In this document: positions 36,298 through 45,042 of the stretch, in pieces
Layout of the letters: every line of letters begins with the position of its first letter
How positions within the stretch are numbered: position 1 is the first letter of the stretch
Assembly: GCA_050183765.1 (NCBI GenBank)
Contig: JBFXAZ010000007.1
Coordinates: 1 to 64,000 of the forward strand
Source of the DNA: JAFAZJ01 sp050183765
Lineage (GTDB): Bacteria; Pseudomonadota; Alphaproteobacteria; Reyranellales; Reyranellaceae
DNA length: 64,000 bases
Direction: 5' to 3'
The notes under the pieces: generated by a model
Told to the model about the DNA's origin: nothing
Seen by the model: the letters and a program-made list of their open reading frames with translations, nothing else
The model's database searches: none
Position numbers and translations under genes: made by a program

Positions 36298-36972
36298 ATG
36301 TTCATTCGCCTGATGGGGCCGGCCATCCTTGCCGCGATGCTGCTGTCGGCTTGCGACAACTCGGAGGTGGCGTCCTACAACAAGCCCAAGGAGCCGCGCG
36401 CCGACCGCGCCGTGGCTCTCTTGGCGCTGCGCTATTCGCCGAGCCAGACGGTGCCCTCTATCGACGATGCGGCGCGGATCGAGGCCCTGGCGCGCGACGC
36501 GCGCGAGGCCGGCGAGCCGATCGTGATCGCCGCCGGCGGCTCTGGCAGCTACGCCGATCAGCAGCGCCTGGCCTATGTGCGCAGCCTCGTTCAGCGCCAC
36601 GGCGTGGTGATTCAGTCCACCTCGGTGTCGTCGGGCGTAGCCACAGTACCCAATACCATCGTGCTGCAGCTCGAGCGCTACATCGCGCGCGACCTGAACT
36701 GTCCGGACTGGAGCAAATCGCCCGGATATGACGGGCAGAATGTGCCACACAGCAATCTCGGTTGTGCGACGTCGGTGAACATCCAGACCATGATTGCCAA
36801 TCCCAAGGATCTCGAGGTCGGACGCGACCCTGGCCCGGCCTCCGGCAAGCTCGGCGCCGACGCGGTCGACCGCCTGTATCGTGGCGTGCCGAAGGCCCTG
36901 TCGGTGATCGGCACAAGCGCCCTGGGCGGCGGCGCCGCCGCGCCCACCGGCGGCGCCACACCGTCACCCTGA
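36298..36972 (+). CDS. cpaD: Tad pilus lipoprotein CpaD
   Basis: A 224-residue lipoprotein; ATG 36298 follows GGGGAGAAGAGCG and gives MFIRLMGPAILAAMLLSAC with the lipobox cysteine at residue 19. The family pattern is present: a peptidoglycan-associated-like domain (VIAAGGSGSYADQQRLAYVRSL), DLNCPDWS with a conserved cysteine, SNLGCATSVNIQTMIANPKDL and GRDPGPASGK. CpaD helps the secretin locate or insert in the outer membrane. A GTG at 36274 would remove the sensible signal peptide, so I reject it. Confidence 0.92.
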   Translation: MFIRLMGPAILAAMLLSACDNSEVASYNKPKEPRADRAVALLALRYSPSQTVPSIDDAARIEALARDAREAGEPIVIAAGGSGSYADQQRLAYVRSLVQRHGVVIQSTSVSSGVATVPNTIVLQLERYIARDLNCPDWSKSPGYDGQNVPHSNLGCATSVNIQTMIANPKDLEVGRDPGPASGKLGADAVDRLYRGVPKALSVIGTSALGGGAAAPTGGATPSP

Positions 36973-36993
36973 CGAATCGCGAGACGAAAGACC

Positions 36994-38343
36994 ATGGCAG
37001 CTCAGCCAGCGGAACACCTCGACAGCCCGGACGCGGCCCCGCCGATTCCGGAGATCCCCATGCTGCCGGCCGGCGCCGTGCTGGCGTTCATCCTCGACGA
37101 GGAGACCGCCGCCGTCGCCGAGAGCGAGATCGGCATCGAATCGTCCGACCCGATGCCGATGCATCGGGTCGCCGGCGGCTGCCAGACGGCGTTGTCCGTC
37201 TCCGACATGCCGCCGGGGCTCGCGGCGCTGCTGATCGACATCTCCGACACCGAGACGGCTGTCGCCGACCTCGCCGCCCTGGTCTCGGTGATCCCGCCCG
37301 AATGCGCCGTGCTGGCGATCGGCGATGCCAACGACGTCACCCTGTTCCGCGACCTCGTCGGCACCGGCGTCGCCGACTATCTGGTGCGTCCGCTGCGTCC
37401 CGGCGTGTTGCGCAAGGCCCTCGACACGGCCATCGCCACGAAGAAGCGCGAGCGCGAACTGGCCGAGGCGCGCGCCAAGCTCGAGCAGATCGGCTCGAGC
37501 AACATGATGGTCACCGCCGACCCCAGCGTGCCGCCCCGCGTCATCGCGGTGGTCGGCGCGCGTGGCGGCGTCGGCGCCTCGACGGTCGCCGTCAGCCTCG
37601 CCTCGATGATCGCCACGATCAACAAGAGCGAAGTGCTGATCCTCGACCTCGACCTGCACTACGGCTCGGTGATGCTGTCGCTCGATCTCGATCCGTCGGA
37701 CGCGCTGCGCGAGGCGCTGCAGAGCCCGGACCGTGTCGACAACCTGTTCATCGAGCAATCGGTGCAGCGCAAGGGCGAGTTTCTCTGCGCTCTCGGCGCC
37801 GAGGATCCGCCGAACACGCCGGTGCCGCTGGAGAAGGGCGTGCTTTCCCAGCTCGTCGCCAAGTTCCAGCGCAAGTTTAACGTCATCGTGCTCGACGTGC
37901 CGCGCGCCGACCCGGTCACGCAGTACCAGGCCTTCGAGTGCGCCACCGATATCGTCGTCGTCGGCGACCTGACGCTCACCGGCGTGCGCGACGGCATGCG
38001 GCTGCTGAACTTCATCGCCGAGAGCGCGCCGCGCGCGACCGTGTACGTCCTCGCCGGCGGCGCCGCCGATCCGCGCAAGAGCCCGATCCGCATCGCCGAT
38101 CTCGAGAAGAGCATCAAGCGCAAGGTCGACGGCCAGGTGGCGTACGACGAGAAGGCGCTGTCCACCGCCGTCAACGCGGGTCTGCCCGTGCCGGAGGCCA
38201 TGCCGCGCAGCCCTCTCGTCAAGTCGTTGCAGGCCCTGGTGAAGGAATTCCGCGCGCCGGAGCCCGCCCAGGGCGCGGCGAAGAAGAAGGGCGAGGGCAA
38301 GGGTTTCCTCGGCATGTTCGGCTCGAAGCCGAAAAAGAAATAA
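36994..38343 (+). CDS. cpaE: Tad pilus localisation ATPase CpaE/TadZ
   Basis: A 449-residue MinD/ParA-like protein. The N-terminal ~150 residues form a degenerate receiver-like domain (DVTLFRDLVGTGVADYLVRP). The P-loop at ~residue 188 is the atypical GARGGVGASTVAV, where arginine and alanine replace the usual lysines, as is normal for TadZ. Further motifs: LILDLDLHYGSVMLSLDL (Walker A'), VLDVPRADP, and a C-terminal basic tail (KKKGEGKGFL...KPKKK). It directs the pilus machine to its cellular site. It lies 21 bases after cpaD and 15 before cpaF. Confidence 0.93.
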   Translation: MAAQPAEHLDSPDAAPPIPEIPMLPAGAVLAFILDEETAAVAESEIGIESSDPMPMHRVAGGCQTALSVSDMPPGLAALLIDISDTETAVADLAALVSVIPPECAVLAIGDANDVTLFRDLVGTGVADYLVRPLRPGVLRKALDTAIATKKRERELAEARAKLEQIGSSNMMVTADPSVPPRVIAVVGARGGVGASTVAVSLASMIATINKSEVLILDLDLHYGSVMLSLDLDPSDALREALQSPDRVDNLFIEQSVQRKGEFLCALGAEDPPNTPVPLEKGVLSQLVAKFQRKFNVIVLDVPRADPVTQYQAFECATDIVVVGDLTLTGVRDGMRLLNFIAESAPRATVYVLAGGAADPRKSPIRIADLEKSIKRKVDGQVAYDEKALSTAVNAGLPVPEAMPRSPLVKSLQALVKEFRAPEPAQGAAKKKGEGKGFLGMFGSKPKKK

Positions 38344-38358
38344 TCGGCGGGTCGTACG

Positions 38359-40368
38359 ATGTTCGGACGCAGCGGCAGGAATCAGGAGGGGGCCAAGCCC
38401 GTGCCCCCGGCAGCCGGCGGACTGGCCGATCGCCTCGACCGGCGCGCGCGCGCCAACGAGGCGACCGCAGCCGCCAGCGCCGTGCGCAGCGGCAACGAAC
38501 GCGCCCAGCGTCTGGCGTCCCTTGCCGACGAGCTTGCCGAGCCGTTGCTCGAACGCGTCGCCACCGAGCGCGCCGCCGGCCGCTCCCCGGGCGAGGTGGC
38601 GCGTACCGCGGGCGAGCTGATCCAGGCGGGCGCGCGCAGCGCCGGTCTGGCGCTGACCGTTCTCGAGCTGCGCGACATGGTCGGCCGCGCGCTGGCCACG
38701 ACCGCCGCGCCGGACCCTGAACCGCCGCCGCCGGCGCCCGAACCGCCGCCGCCACCGCCACCGCGGTTTACCGTACCGGCCCAGCCCGCCGGCGAGGATA
38801 CGCCGGCGTGGCGTCCGGTTCCGGGCGGCGACGACGAGGGAGCGGCCTGGCGTCCGCTGCCGCCCGCGGCCAAGAAGCCGGCGCCGCCCGCGCCACCACC
38901 GCCCGCACCTGCCGCGCCGCCGGCACCGCCCAAGGCGCCGGTCGCCGCTGCGCCCAGGCCGCCGGCGCCCAAACCGCCGGCTCCCGCCAGCAAGCCCGCC
39001 GCGACCTTCGGCGGCAAGCAGCCGGCGCTGTCGGTCGTGCCGGGCGGCATCGCGCCGCCGACGCCGCAGACCGCGACCTCGACCCAGTCCGACGTGGTCA
39101 AGCTGGGCCGCGTCAAGATCGAGCAGGCCAAGCGCCTGCTGCACCCGCTGGTCATCCGCCGCATGGACATCGCCGCGGCGGTCGAGCTGCCGCGCGCCGA
39201 TCTGCAGCACCAGCTCGACGAGATGCTGCGCGACCTGCTCGTCGAATCGCGCCTCCAGCTCAATCGCGCCGAGCAGACCGAGCTGCTTACGCAGATCCTC
39301 GACGACATGCTGGGACTGGGCCCGATCGAGCCGCTGCTGCGCGACGAGACGGTCACCGACATCATGGTCAACGGGCCCAAGCAGGTCTACGTCGAGACCA
39401 AGGGCAAGCTGCAGCTCACCGATGTCATCTTCGACGACAACGCCCACCTGCTGAACATCTGCAACCGCATCGTCAGCAAGGTCGGCCGGCGCGTCGACGA
39501 ATCGAGCCCGATCTGCGACGCGCGCCTGCTCGACGGCAGCCGCGTCAACATCATCATCCCGCCGCTGGCGATCGACGGCCCCAGCGTCTCGATCCGAAAG
39601 TTCTCCAAGCGCTCGATCGACTTCGACCAGATGGCGGCAAGCGGCAACATGTCGCCGCAGATGGCCACCGTCCTGCGCATCGCCTCGCGCGTGCGCATGA
39701 ACATCGTGATCTCCGGCGGCACCGGCTCGGGCAAGACGACGCTGCTCAACGCGCTCTCGGGCATGATCGGCCACGACGAGCGCATCGTCACCATCGAGGA
39801 CGCCGCCGAGCTGAAGCTGCAGCAGCCGCACGTCGTGCGCCTGGAGACCCGGCCGCCCAACCTCGAGGGCAACGGCGAGATCACCATGCGCGATCTCGTG
39901 AAGAACGCGCTGCGTATGCGGCCCGAACGCATCATCCTCGGCGAGGTCCGCGGTCCCGAGGCGGTCGACCTGCTGCAGGCGATGAACACCGGCCACGACG
40001 GCTCGATGGGCACCTTGCACGCCAACCGTCCGCGCGAGGCGGTGACCCGTCTCGAGAACATGATGGCGATGGCCAACCTCAACCTGCCGGTCAAGGCGCT
40101 GCGCACGCAGATCGCCGGCGCGGTCCACATGATCGTGCAGATCCAGCGCATGCGCGACGGCATGCGGCGCATCACCCACATCACCGAGATCACCGGCATG
40201 GAGGGCGAGGTCATCACCACGCAGGACCTCTTCACCTACGAGTTCAAGGGCGAGGGGCCCGACGGCAAGCTGCTGGGCACGTTCAAGAGCTCGGGCCTGC
40301 GTCCGAACTTCCTGGCCAAGGCGGCGTATTACGGTCTCGACCGCGCCGTCATGGAAGCGATGGGCTGA
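38359..40368 (+). CDS. cpaF: Tad secretion ATPase CpaF/TadA with Pro-rich N-terminal extension
   Basis: The hexameric motor that drives Flp assembly, 669 residues. The C-terminal ~430 residues are standard CpaF: IEPLLRDETVTDIMVNGP, Walker A GGTGSGKTTLLNAL (~residue 453), IEDAAELKLQQPHVVRLE (Asp box), ILGEVRGPEAVDLLQAMNTG (Walker B), GTLHANRPREAVTRLE (His box). The first ~240 residues are an addition: an Ala/Arg-rich helical part (to ~115) and a Pro/Ala linker (~120-235). A normal CpaF is around 450-500 residues, so the extension is notable. Followed by tadB after three bases. Confidence 0.94.
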   Translation: MFGRSGRNQEGAKPVPPAAGGLADRLDRRARANEATAAASAVRSGNERAQRLASLADELAEPLLERVATERAAGRSPGEVARTAGELIQAGARSAGLALTVLELRDMVGRALATTAAPDPEPPPPAPEPPPPPPPRFTVPAQPAGEDTPAWRPVPGGDDEGAAWRPLPPAAKKPAPPAPPPPAPAAPPAPPKAPVAAAPRPPAPKPPAPASKPAATFGGKQPALSVVPGGIAPPTPQTATSTQSDVVKLGRVKIEQAKRLLHPLVIRRMDIAAAVELPRADLQHQLDEMLRDLLVESRLQLNRAEQTELLTQILDDMLGLGPIEPLLRDETVTDIMVNGPKQVYVETKGKLQLTDVIFDDNAHLLNICNRIVSKVGRRVDESSPICDARLLDGSRVNIIIPPLAIDGPSVSIRKFSKRSIDFDQMAASGNMSPQMATVLRIASRVRMNIVISGGTGSGKTTLLNALSGMIGHDERIVTIEDAAELKLQQPHVVRLETRPPNLEGNGEITMRDLVKNALRMRPERIILGEVRGPEAVDLLQAMNTGHDGSMGTLHANRPREAVTRLENMMAMANLNLPVKALRTQIAGAVHMIVQIQRMRDGMRRITHITEITGMEGEVITTQDLFTYEFKGEGPDGKLLGTFKSSGLRPNFLAKAAYYGLDRAVMEAMG

Positions 40369-40371
40369 GCC

Positions 40372-41373
40372 ATGGATATCTTCGAAGGCGTTCCGCCCGA
40401 GGCCCTGTTCCTCGGCTTCACCATGGTCTTCGGCCTGTGCGTCGCGGTGTGGTACGTGCTCACCGTCGAGAAGCAGCGCCGCCTGCAGCGCGAGCGCCTC
40501 GACGAGGTGCGCGAGCGGCTGTGGGGCCAGGCGGCGCGCAACGTCAAGCAGGCGCGCCAGGCGCTGCGCAAGTCGGACGCCGACCGCAAGATGACCGACA
40601 AGATGGTCATGCGCTGGCTGCCCAATCCGGCCGCCCTGCAGGACCGGCTCGAGCGCACCGGCGTCAACATCAGCGTCGGCGACTATGTCCTGATCTGTGC
40701 CGGCCTGGGCGGCCTGGTCGCGGTGATCATGCTGCTGGTGGTCGGCCTCGCGCTGCCGATCGGCCTGCTCGCCGGCGCCGTGATCGGCCTTGGCCTGCCG
40801 CACATGTGGGTCGGCCGCAAGGTCAACAAGCGCGTCGACCAGTTCAACGCCATCTTCCCCGATGCGCTCGACCTGATGGTGCGCGCGCTGCGCTCGGGCA
40901 TCCCCATCCAGGAGGCGATCGCCAACGCCTCGAACGAGATGGGCGAGCCGGTGGGCGGCATCTTCCGGCGCGTGCAGCACGAGATGCGCGTGGGCGTGCC
41001 GCTCGAGGACGCCTTCTGGCGCGTGGCCGAATCGATCAAGGTGCCGGAGTTCAACTTCCTGATCATCGCCATGTCGATCCAGCGCGAGACCGGCGGCAAC
41101 CTCGCCGAGACGCTGGGCAATCTCTCGACCCTGCTGCGCGACCGCCGGCAGATGAAGCTGAAGATCAAGGCGTTCAGCTCGGAGGCGCGGGCCACGGCCA
41201 TGATCATGGGATCGCTGCCGTTCGTTCTCGGCATCGTGCTCTTCCTGCTGAACCCGGACTACATGTCGACGATGTTCAACGATCCGCGCGGCCTGACGAT
41301 GCTGGGCATCGCCGGCGCCAGCATGAGCATGGGCATCTTCATCATCAAGCGCATGGCCTCCTTCGAGATCTGA
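40372..41373 (+). CDS. tadB: Tad pilus inner-membrane platform protein TadB
   Basis: A 333-residue GspF-fold membrane protein. An N-terminal helix (ALFLGFTMVFGLCVAVWYVL) and a basic linker lead to a pair of helices (YVLICAGLGGLVAVIMLLVVGLALPIG) and then the T2SSF domain. In that domain FPDALDLMVRALRSGIPIQEAI and FLIIAMSIQRETGGNLAETL are the conserved pieces, closing with a hydrophobic hairpin. TadB and TadC form the platform moved by CpaF. Immediately downstream of cpaF and nine bases before tadC. Confidence 0.93.
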   Translation: MDIFEGVPPEALFLGFTMVFGLCVAVWYVLTVEKQRRLQRERLDEVRERLWGQAARNVKQARQALRKSDADRKMTDKMVMRWLPNPAALQDRLERTGVNISVGDYVLICAGLGGLVAVIMLLVVGLALPIGLLAGAVIGLGLPHMWVGRKVNKRVDQFNAIFPDALDLMVRALRSGIPIQEAIANASNEMGEPVGGIFRRVQHEMRVGVPLEDAFWRVAESIKVPEFNFLIIAMSIQRETGGNLAETLGNLSTLLRDRRQMKLKIKAFSSEARATAMIMGSLPFVLGIVLFLLNPDYMSTMFNDPRGLTMLGIAGASMSMGIFIIKRMASFEI

Positions 41374-41382
41374 GGCGGCACG

Positions 41383-42354
41383 GTGAACACCATCTTCCCA
41401 GGCGGCTTCACGGGCGAGGAACTGATCCTCGCGGGCGTCGGTTTCGCCGCCGTGATCGTCATGTACGTGGTCTGGAACGCGCTGCTCCTGCCGGAGGATT
41501 TCTCCGGCCGGCTCAAGGCGCTGCAGTCCCGCCGCAGCCGGCTGAAGAGCGACGCGACCACGACCAGCCGCCGCAGGGGCGAGCGCCGGCTCCTCACGGT
41601 CGGCACCATGCGCAGCGTGCTGGGCAAGTTCGACAGCCTCAAGGGCAACGGCGCCGACGACGTCCGCGCGAAGCTGCAGCAGGCGGGCTTCCGCAGTCCC
41701 GATTCGGTGATCGTCTATCAGTTCATGCGGCTGTGCCTGCCGTTCGTCTTCGGCTTCATCATGGTGATGGTCGTTTACGTGCTGCAGATCTTCCCGTTCC
41801 CGGAGTTCCTGCAGCCGGTGCTGTGCTTCGGCGCCACGCTGCTCGGCTTCAAGGGGCCCGAGATCTACGTGCGCAATACCGCCATCAAGCGCACCCAGGT
41901 CATCGCCAAGGCGCTGCCCGACGGTCTCGACCTGCTGACCATCTGCGTCGAGGCCGGCCTCAGCCTGGACATGGCGCTGACCCGCGTGTCGAAGGAGCTG
42001 CAGGGCCTCTCGGCCGAGCTGTCCTACGAGCTGCAGATGACGGCGATCGAGCTTACCTTCCTGCCCGATCGTCAGGCCGCCTTCGAGAACCTCGCCACCC
42101 GCAACGACATCCCCGGCGTGCGCGCCCTGGTCAACGCCTTCCGCCAGACCGAGAAGTTCGGCACGCCGCTCGCCCAGTCGCTGCGCGTCCTGTCGGCCGA
42201 GTTCCGCAACGAGCGCATGATGAAGGCCGAGGAGAAGGGTGCCCGCCTGCCGGCGATGATGACGGTGCCGATGATGATTTTCATCCTCCCGACCCTGTTC
42301 ATCATCATCATGGGCCCCGGCATCATCAGCATCATCGACACGGTGATGAACTGA
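41383..42354 (+). CDS. tadC: Tad pilus inner-membrane platform protein TadC
   Basis: A 323-residue homologue and partner of TadB, starting with GTG 41383 (MNTIFPGGFTGEEL). It has an N-terminal helix (LAGVGFAAVIVMYVVWNALLL), a central helix pair (LCLPFVFGFIMVMVVYVLQIF), the T2SSF domain with LPDGLDLLTICVEAGLSLDMAL and VNAFRQTEKFGTPLAQSLR, and a final hydrophobic pair (MTVPMMIFILPTLFIIIMGPG). It ends the first transcription block; the next 233 bases carry promoter-like sequences and no gene. Confidence 0.93.
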   Translation: MNTIFPGGFTGEELILAGVGFAAVIVMYVVWNALLLPEDFSGRLKALQSRRSRLKSDATTTSRRRGERRLLTVGTMRSVLGKFDSLKGNGADDVRAKLQQAGFRSPDSVIVYQFMRLCLPFVFGFIMVMVVYVLQIFPFPEFLQPVLCFGATLLGFKGPEIYVRNTAIKRTQVIAKALPDGLDLLTICVEAGLSLDMALTRVSKELQGLSAELSYELQMTAIELTFLPDRQAAFENLATRNDIPGVRALVNAFRQTEKFGTPLAQSLRVLSAEFRNERMMKAEEKGARLPAMMTVPMMIFILPTLFIIIMGPGIISIIDTVMN

Positions 42355-42377
42355 TCCGCCGCGGCGCCATGGACAAA

Positions 42378-42439
42378 TTGTCCATAACGGTCAGTTTACT
42401 ATAGCTGAGTGTTGACTCTGATCTTTTAACACATAGAAT
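42378..42439 (+). promoter_or_regulatory. Promoter region of the tadE pair
   Basis: In the gap after tadC, TTGACT (42412-42417), 16 bases, TAGAAT (42434-42439) match sigma-70 elements at five of six positions each. A weaker overlapping pair, TTGTCC-N16-TATAGC, starts at 42378. The gap is A/T-rich relative to its flanks, as expected of a promoter, so the pseudopilins probably form a separate transcript. Confidence 0.55.
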
Positions 42440-42587
42440 GAAGATCAAGGCCTGTCCCGACTGTAAGGAGGGGCAGCCGGATATTTCAGGTGCGGGCCAA
42501 TATTCTGTCGGCCCGGATACGATGGAAGAAAATGAATAGGCGTCGACGCCGCTGCGTGCGTCGGGCGACGCAAGGGAATTGAACGCG

Positions 42588-43064
42588 ATGTTTGCGTCCT
42601 GCCAACTTGCCCTCAGGGCACTCCGCCGGTTCGCCGCGCGCTTTCGCGCCGACCAGACCGGTGCCTCCTTCCTCGAGGCTGCGATCGCCCTGCCGGTCCT
42701 CTGCCTGGTGCTTGGCGCCACCGCCGAGTTCGGCGTCAACTATTTCAACAAGTCGCAGCTTCAGGCCGCGGTCAACGCCGGCGCGCAATACGCGCTGCGC
42801 AACCCGACCGACAGCGCCGGCTCGCAGGCGGCGATCACCGCGGCATTGCCTTCCGGCGTCACCGGCGTCACCACCTCGGCGACCTACGCCTGCGAGTGCA
42901 ACAACGGCACCGCGGTGTCATGCACCACGGGCAGCTGCTCCAGCGGCTCTGTGCGCAAGATCATGACCCTGACGGCGACGCGCAACACGGTGCGCATCCT
43001 CAGCAACAAGTCCTGGTCGCTGCCGACCTCGATCACGGTCACCGCGGCGGTGAGCGTCCAATGA
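42588..43064 (+). CDS. tadE: TadE-like pseudopilin 1
   Basis: A 158-residue TadE/G-type minor pilin from ATG 42588, with AAGGGAA upstream. After a basic start (ALRRFAARFRADQTG) the leader is cut after Gly25; ASFLE follows with Glu at +5, then the hydrophobic helix AAIALPVLCLVLGATAEFG. The exported part is Ser/Thr-rich and has a cysteine cluster (ACECNNG...SCTTGSC) that could form disulphides at the pilus. The stop overlaps the start of the next gene as ATGA. Confidence 0.88.
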   Translation: MFASCQLALRALRRFAARFRADQTGASFLEAAIALPVLCLVLGATAEFGVNYFNKSQLQAAVNAGAQYALRNPTDSAGSQAAITAALPSGVTGVTTSATYACECNNGTAVSCTTGSCSSGSVRKIMTLTATRNTVRILSNKSWSLPTSITVTAAVSVQ

Positions 43065-43462
43065 TTCGCAGGGTCCGGCGCTTCCTGCGCTCGCTCGGCC
43101 GCGAGGAGAGCGGCGTGGCGGCGATCGAGTTCGCGCTCGGCGCGATCGCCATCCTCACCTGCATCATCGGCGCGATCGAGTTCGGGCGCTATTTCTACAT
43201 CAAGAACACCCTCGACTACGTGGTCACCGAGGCGGGCCGCTACGCCATCACCAATCCGACCGCGAGCGACAGCGCCATCCGAACGCAGGTCACCTCCAAG
43301 GCGCCCACCGGCGTGACGCCGACCGTCACCGTCACCTCGACGACCAGCGGCACCATCACCTACAAGACCATCACCGCCACCGGCACGGTGGCGCTGGCCA
43401 GCAAGCTCTTCCCGTTCGTCTCGCTCAGTGTCACCAGCCGCACGCGCGTGCCGGTGATGTGA
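43061..43462 (+). CDS. tadF: TadE/TadF-like pseudopilin 2
   Basis: A 133-residue second pseudopilin translationally coupled to the first. The basic leader MIRRVRRFLRSLGREESG ends at Gly18; VAAIEFALGAIAILTCIIGA has Glu at +5 and the hydrophobic helix, with the typical AIEFGRYFYIKNTLDYVV continuation. The rest is a short Thr/Ser-rich beta region. Named tadF by position; the TadE/F/G families are similar and the assignment within them is loose. It is convergent with the cupin gene 24 bases away. Confidence 0.82.
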   Translation: MIRRVRRFLRSLGREESGVAAIEFALGAIAILTCIIGAIEFGRYFYIKNTLDYVVTEAGRYAITNPTASDSAIRTQVTSKAPTGVTPTVTVTSTTSGTITYKTITATGTVALASKLFPFVSLSVTSRTRVPVM

Positions 43463-43486
43463 CCGCTGGCCGGCGGCGGCCGCGAT

Positions 43487-44056
43487 CTACGCGGCGCGGC
43501 CTGAGGCATCCCAGAGAGAGCGCAGCGGGCCCTGCGGGCCGTAGACCGGATCCATCGGCGGATCCGGCACGGCCGCGATGTCGGCGAGCGCCGCGGCGAT
43601 ATCCATGTCGCCGGCGCGCTTCTGGTCGATTCCACTGGATCGCGGGTAGGCCCCAACCACCAGCAGGTCGGCGCTCTGCTCCAGGCGCATATGCCCGGTG
43701 CCCGCCGGCAGGATCGCCACGTCGCCGGCCTTGATCTCCAGCTGCCGGCCCGCCGCGCCGCCAAATTCCACCCGCGCCTGGCCGCGGGCGATCCCCAGCA
43801 CCTCGTGGGCGCGGGTGTGGAAATGGCGGAACGGATAGATCCCGTTGCGCCAGGACGAGCCCCAGCCATGGGCCGCGAACGCCGCCTCGAAGATCGCGGC
43901 AGGATCGAAGGCCGGGTCGAGCCGCAGCGCGTCGCGATAAACCACCAGCGGCAGGCGCGGGTTGTTGGGCACCTCGCGGTCGGCGGCAAAATGAAGGGCC
44001 AGCGGCTCGCTGGGCCGGCGCAGGTCGGCGAAGGGGATCGGGGCGGAGGGGCCCAT
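43487..44056 (-). CDS. Cupin domain protein (YjlB-like)
   Basis: A 189-residue cupin on the strand opposite to the Tad genes. ATG 44056 (MGPSAPIPF) is preceded by AGGAGG; upstream methionines lack a site. The double-stranded beta-helix motifs are FRHFHTRAHEVLGIARGQARV (motif 1, two histidines and a glutamate as metal ligands) and GDVAILPAGTGHMRL (motif 2, third histidine). The N-terminal PLVVYRDALRLDP and SSWRNGIYPFRHFH resemble Bacillus YjlB. Function unknown. Its insertion between tadF and tadD is unusual for a Tad locus and is probably incidental. Confidence 0.82.
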   Translation of the reverse strand: MGPSAPIPFADLRRPSEPLALHFAADREVPNNPRLPLVVYRDALRLDPAFDPAAIFEAAFAAHGWGSSWRNGIYPFRHFHTRAHEVLGIARGQARVEFGGAAGRQLEIKAGDVAILPAGTGHMRLEQSADLLVVGAYPRSSGIDQKRAGDMDIAAALADIAAVPDPPMDPVYGPQGPLRSLWDASGRAA

Positions 44057-44117
44057 CTTGGCCTCCTGTGGAAAGGCGTCCATCAACGCGCCAAAGACCG
44101 CCGGTTGCAAGCCCGGT

Positions 44118-44155
44118 TGCCGGGGCTGGCTTGTTGGCGAAAAACAGCCTATAAT
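44118..44155 (+). promoter_or_regulatory. Possible tadD promoter (-10 only clear)
   Basis: A consensus TATAAT at 44150-44155 lies 48 bases before the tadD start in the divergent region. I find no good -35 hexamer at 15-18 bases, so this is a partial match. Confidence 0.35.
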
Positions 44156-44202
44156 CTGCAGAGAAACAACGGAAAACAGCCGGTATCCCCCCGCCGGACC
44201 AA

Positions 44203-45039
44203 ATGACCGAGAACCTACCACCCTTTCGCGCGTCCGCGCTGCTCACCGCGCTCCTGCTCGTAGCCCTCGCCGGCTGTACCACCGGCGACTCCGGAAATGT
44301 GCGCAGCGACGGCAATTTCGATTCCGTGATGCGGCTGGCCGACGGCGCACGCTCCAGCGGCGATGCGGTCAATGCGCTGAATATTTACCGCAAGGCGCGC
44401 GAGATGCGGCCCAACGCCATCGAGCCGATCATCGGCCAGGCCGGGGCCATGGTCACGCTGGGCGCCTACGAGGAGGCGGTCGCGGCCTATCAGGACGCAT
44501 TGAAGCTGTCGCCCTCGCATCCCGCCGCCCTGCGCGGGCTGGGCTCGGTGTTCATCGCGCTCGACCAGCCGGAACTTGCCTTGGCGCAGTACGACCTGGC
44601 GCTGCATGGCTCGCCCGAGGATCCGCGCGCCCTGAACGGCCGCGGCGTCGCGCTCGACCTGCTGGGGCGGCATGAGGAGGCTCGCGCCGCCTACAAGACG
44701 GCCGGCGAGAAGGCGCCGGACTATGTGCCCGCGCGCAACAATCTGGGCCTGTCGCTGATCCTGGGCGGCTTCTACGACGAGGCAGTCGCCATCCTCACCC
44801 CGATCGCCAACAGCTCGCCGAAGGTGCGCGGCAACCTGGCGCTGGCGCACGGCATCGCCGGCGACATGGCCCAGGCGCGTCGCTGGCTGCGCTCGGACTA
44901 CGACGAGCAGAGCACGGCGCGCCAGCTGGTCTATTTCGGCCAGTTGCGCGCCCTGTCGATCAACGAGCGCGCCGCCAGCCTGCGCAGCAATCCGCAGTAC
45001 TTCCCGCGCCCGTCGCCGCCGCGCCGTCCGCGGCGCTGA
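44203..45039 (+). CDS. tadD: TPR-repeat lipoprotein TadD
   Basis: A 278-residue lipoprotein with tetratricopeptide repeats, the pilotin-like TadD of Tad systems. The signal ends in LLLVALAGC (lipobox cysteine at residue ~25). At least four TPR units run from ~45 to ~215: NALNIYRKAREMRPNAIE, EEAVAAYQDALKLSPSHPAA, ELALAQYDLALHGSPEDPRA and EEARAAYKTAGEKAPDYVPA. The Pro/Arg-rich tail is unfolded. It stands apart from the other tad genes because of the reverse cupin gene and ends four bases from the convergent SDR stop. Confidence 0.9.
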   Translation: MTENLPPFRASALLTALLLVALAGCTTGDSGNVRSDGNFDSVMRLADGARSSGDAVNALNIYRKAREMRPNAIEPIIGQAGAMVTLGAYEEAVAAYQDALKLSPSHPAALRGLGSVFIALDQPELALAQYDLALHGSPEDPRALNGRGVALDLLGRHEEARAAYKTAGEKAPDYVPARNNLGLSLILGGFYDEAVAILTPIANSSPKVRGNLALAHGIAGDMAQARRWLRSDYDEQSTARQLVYFGQLRALSINERAASLRSNPQYFPRPSPPRRPRR

Positions 45040-45042
45040 GCC

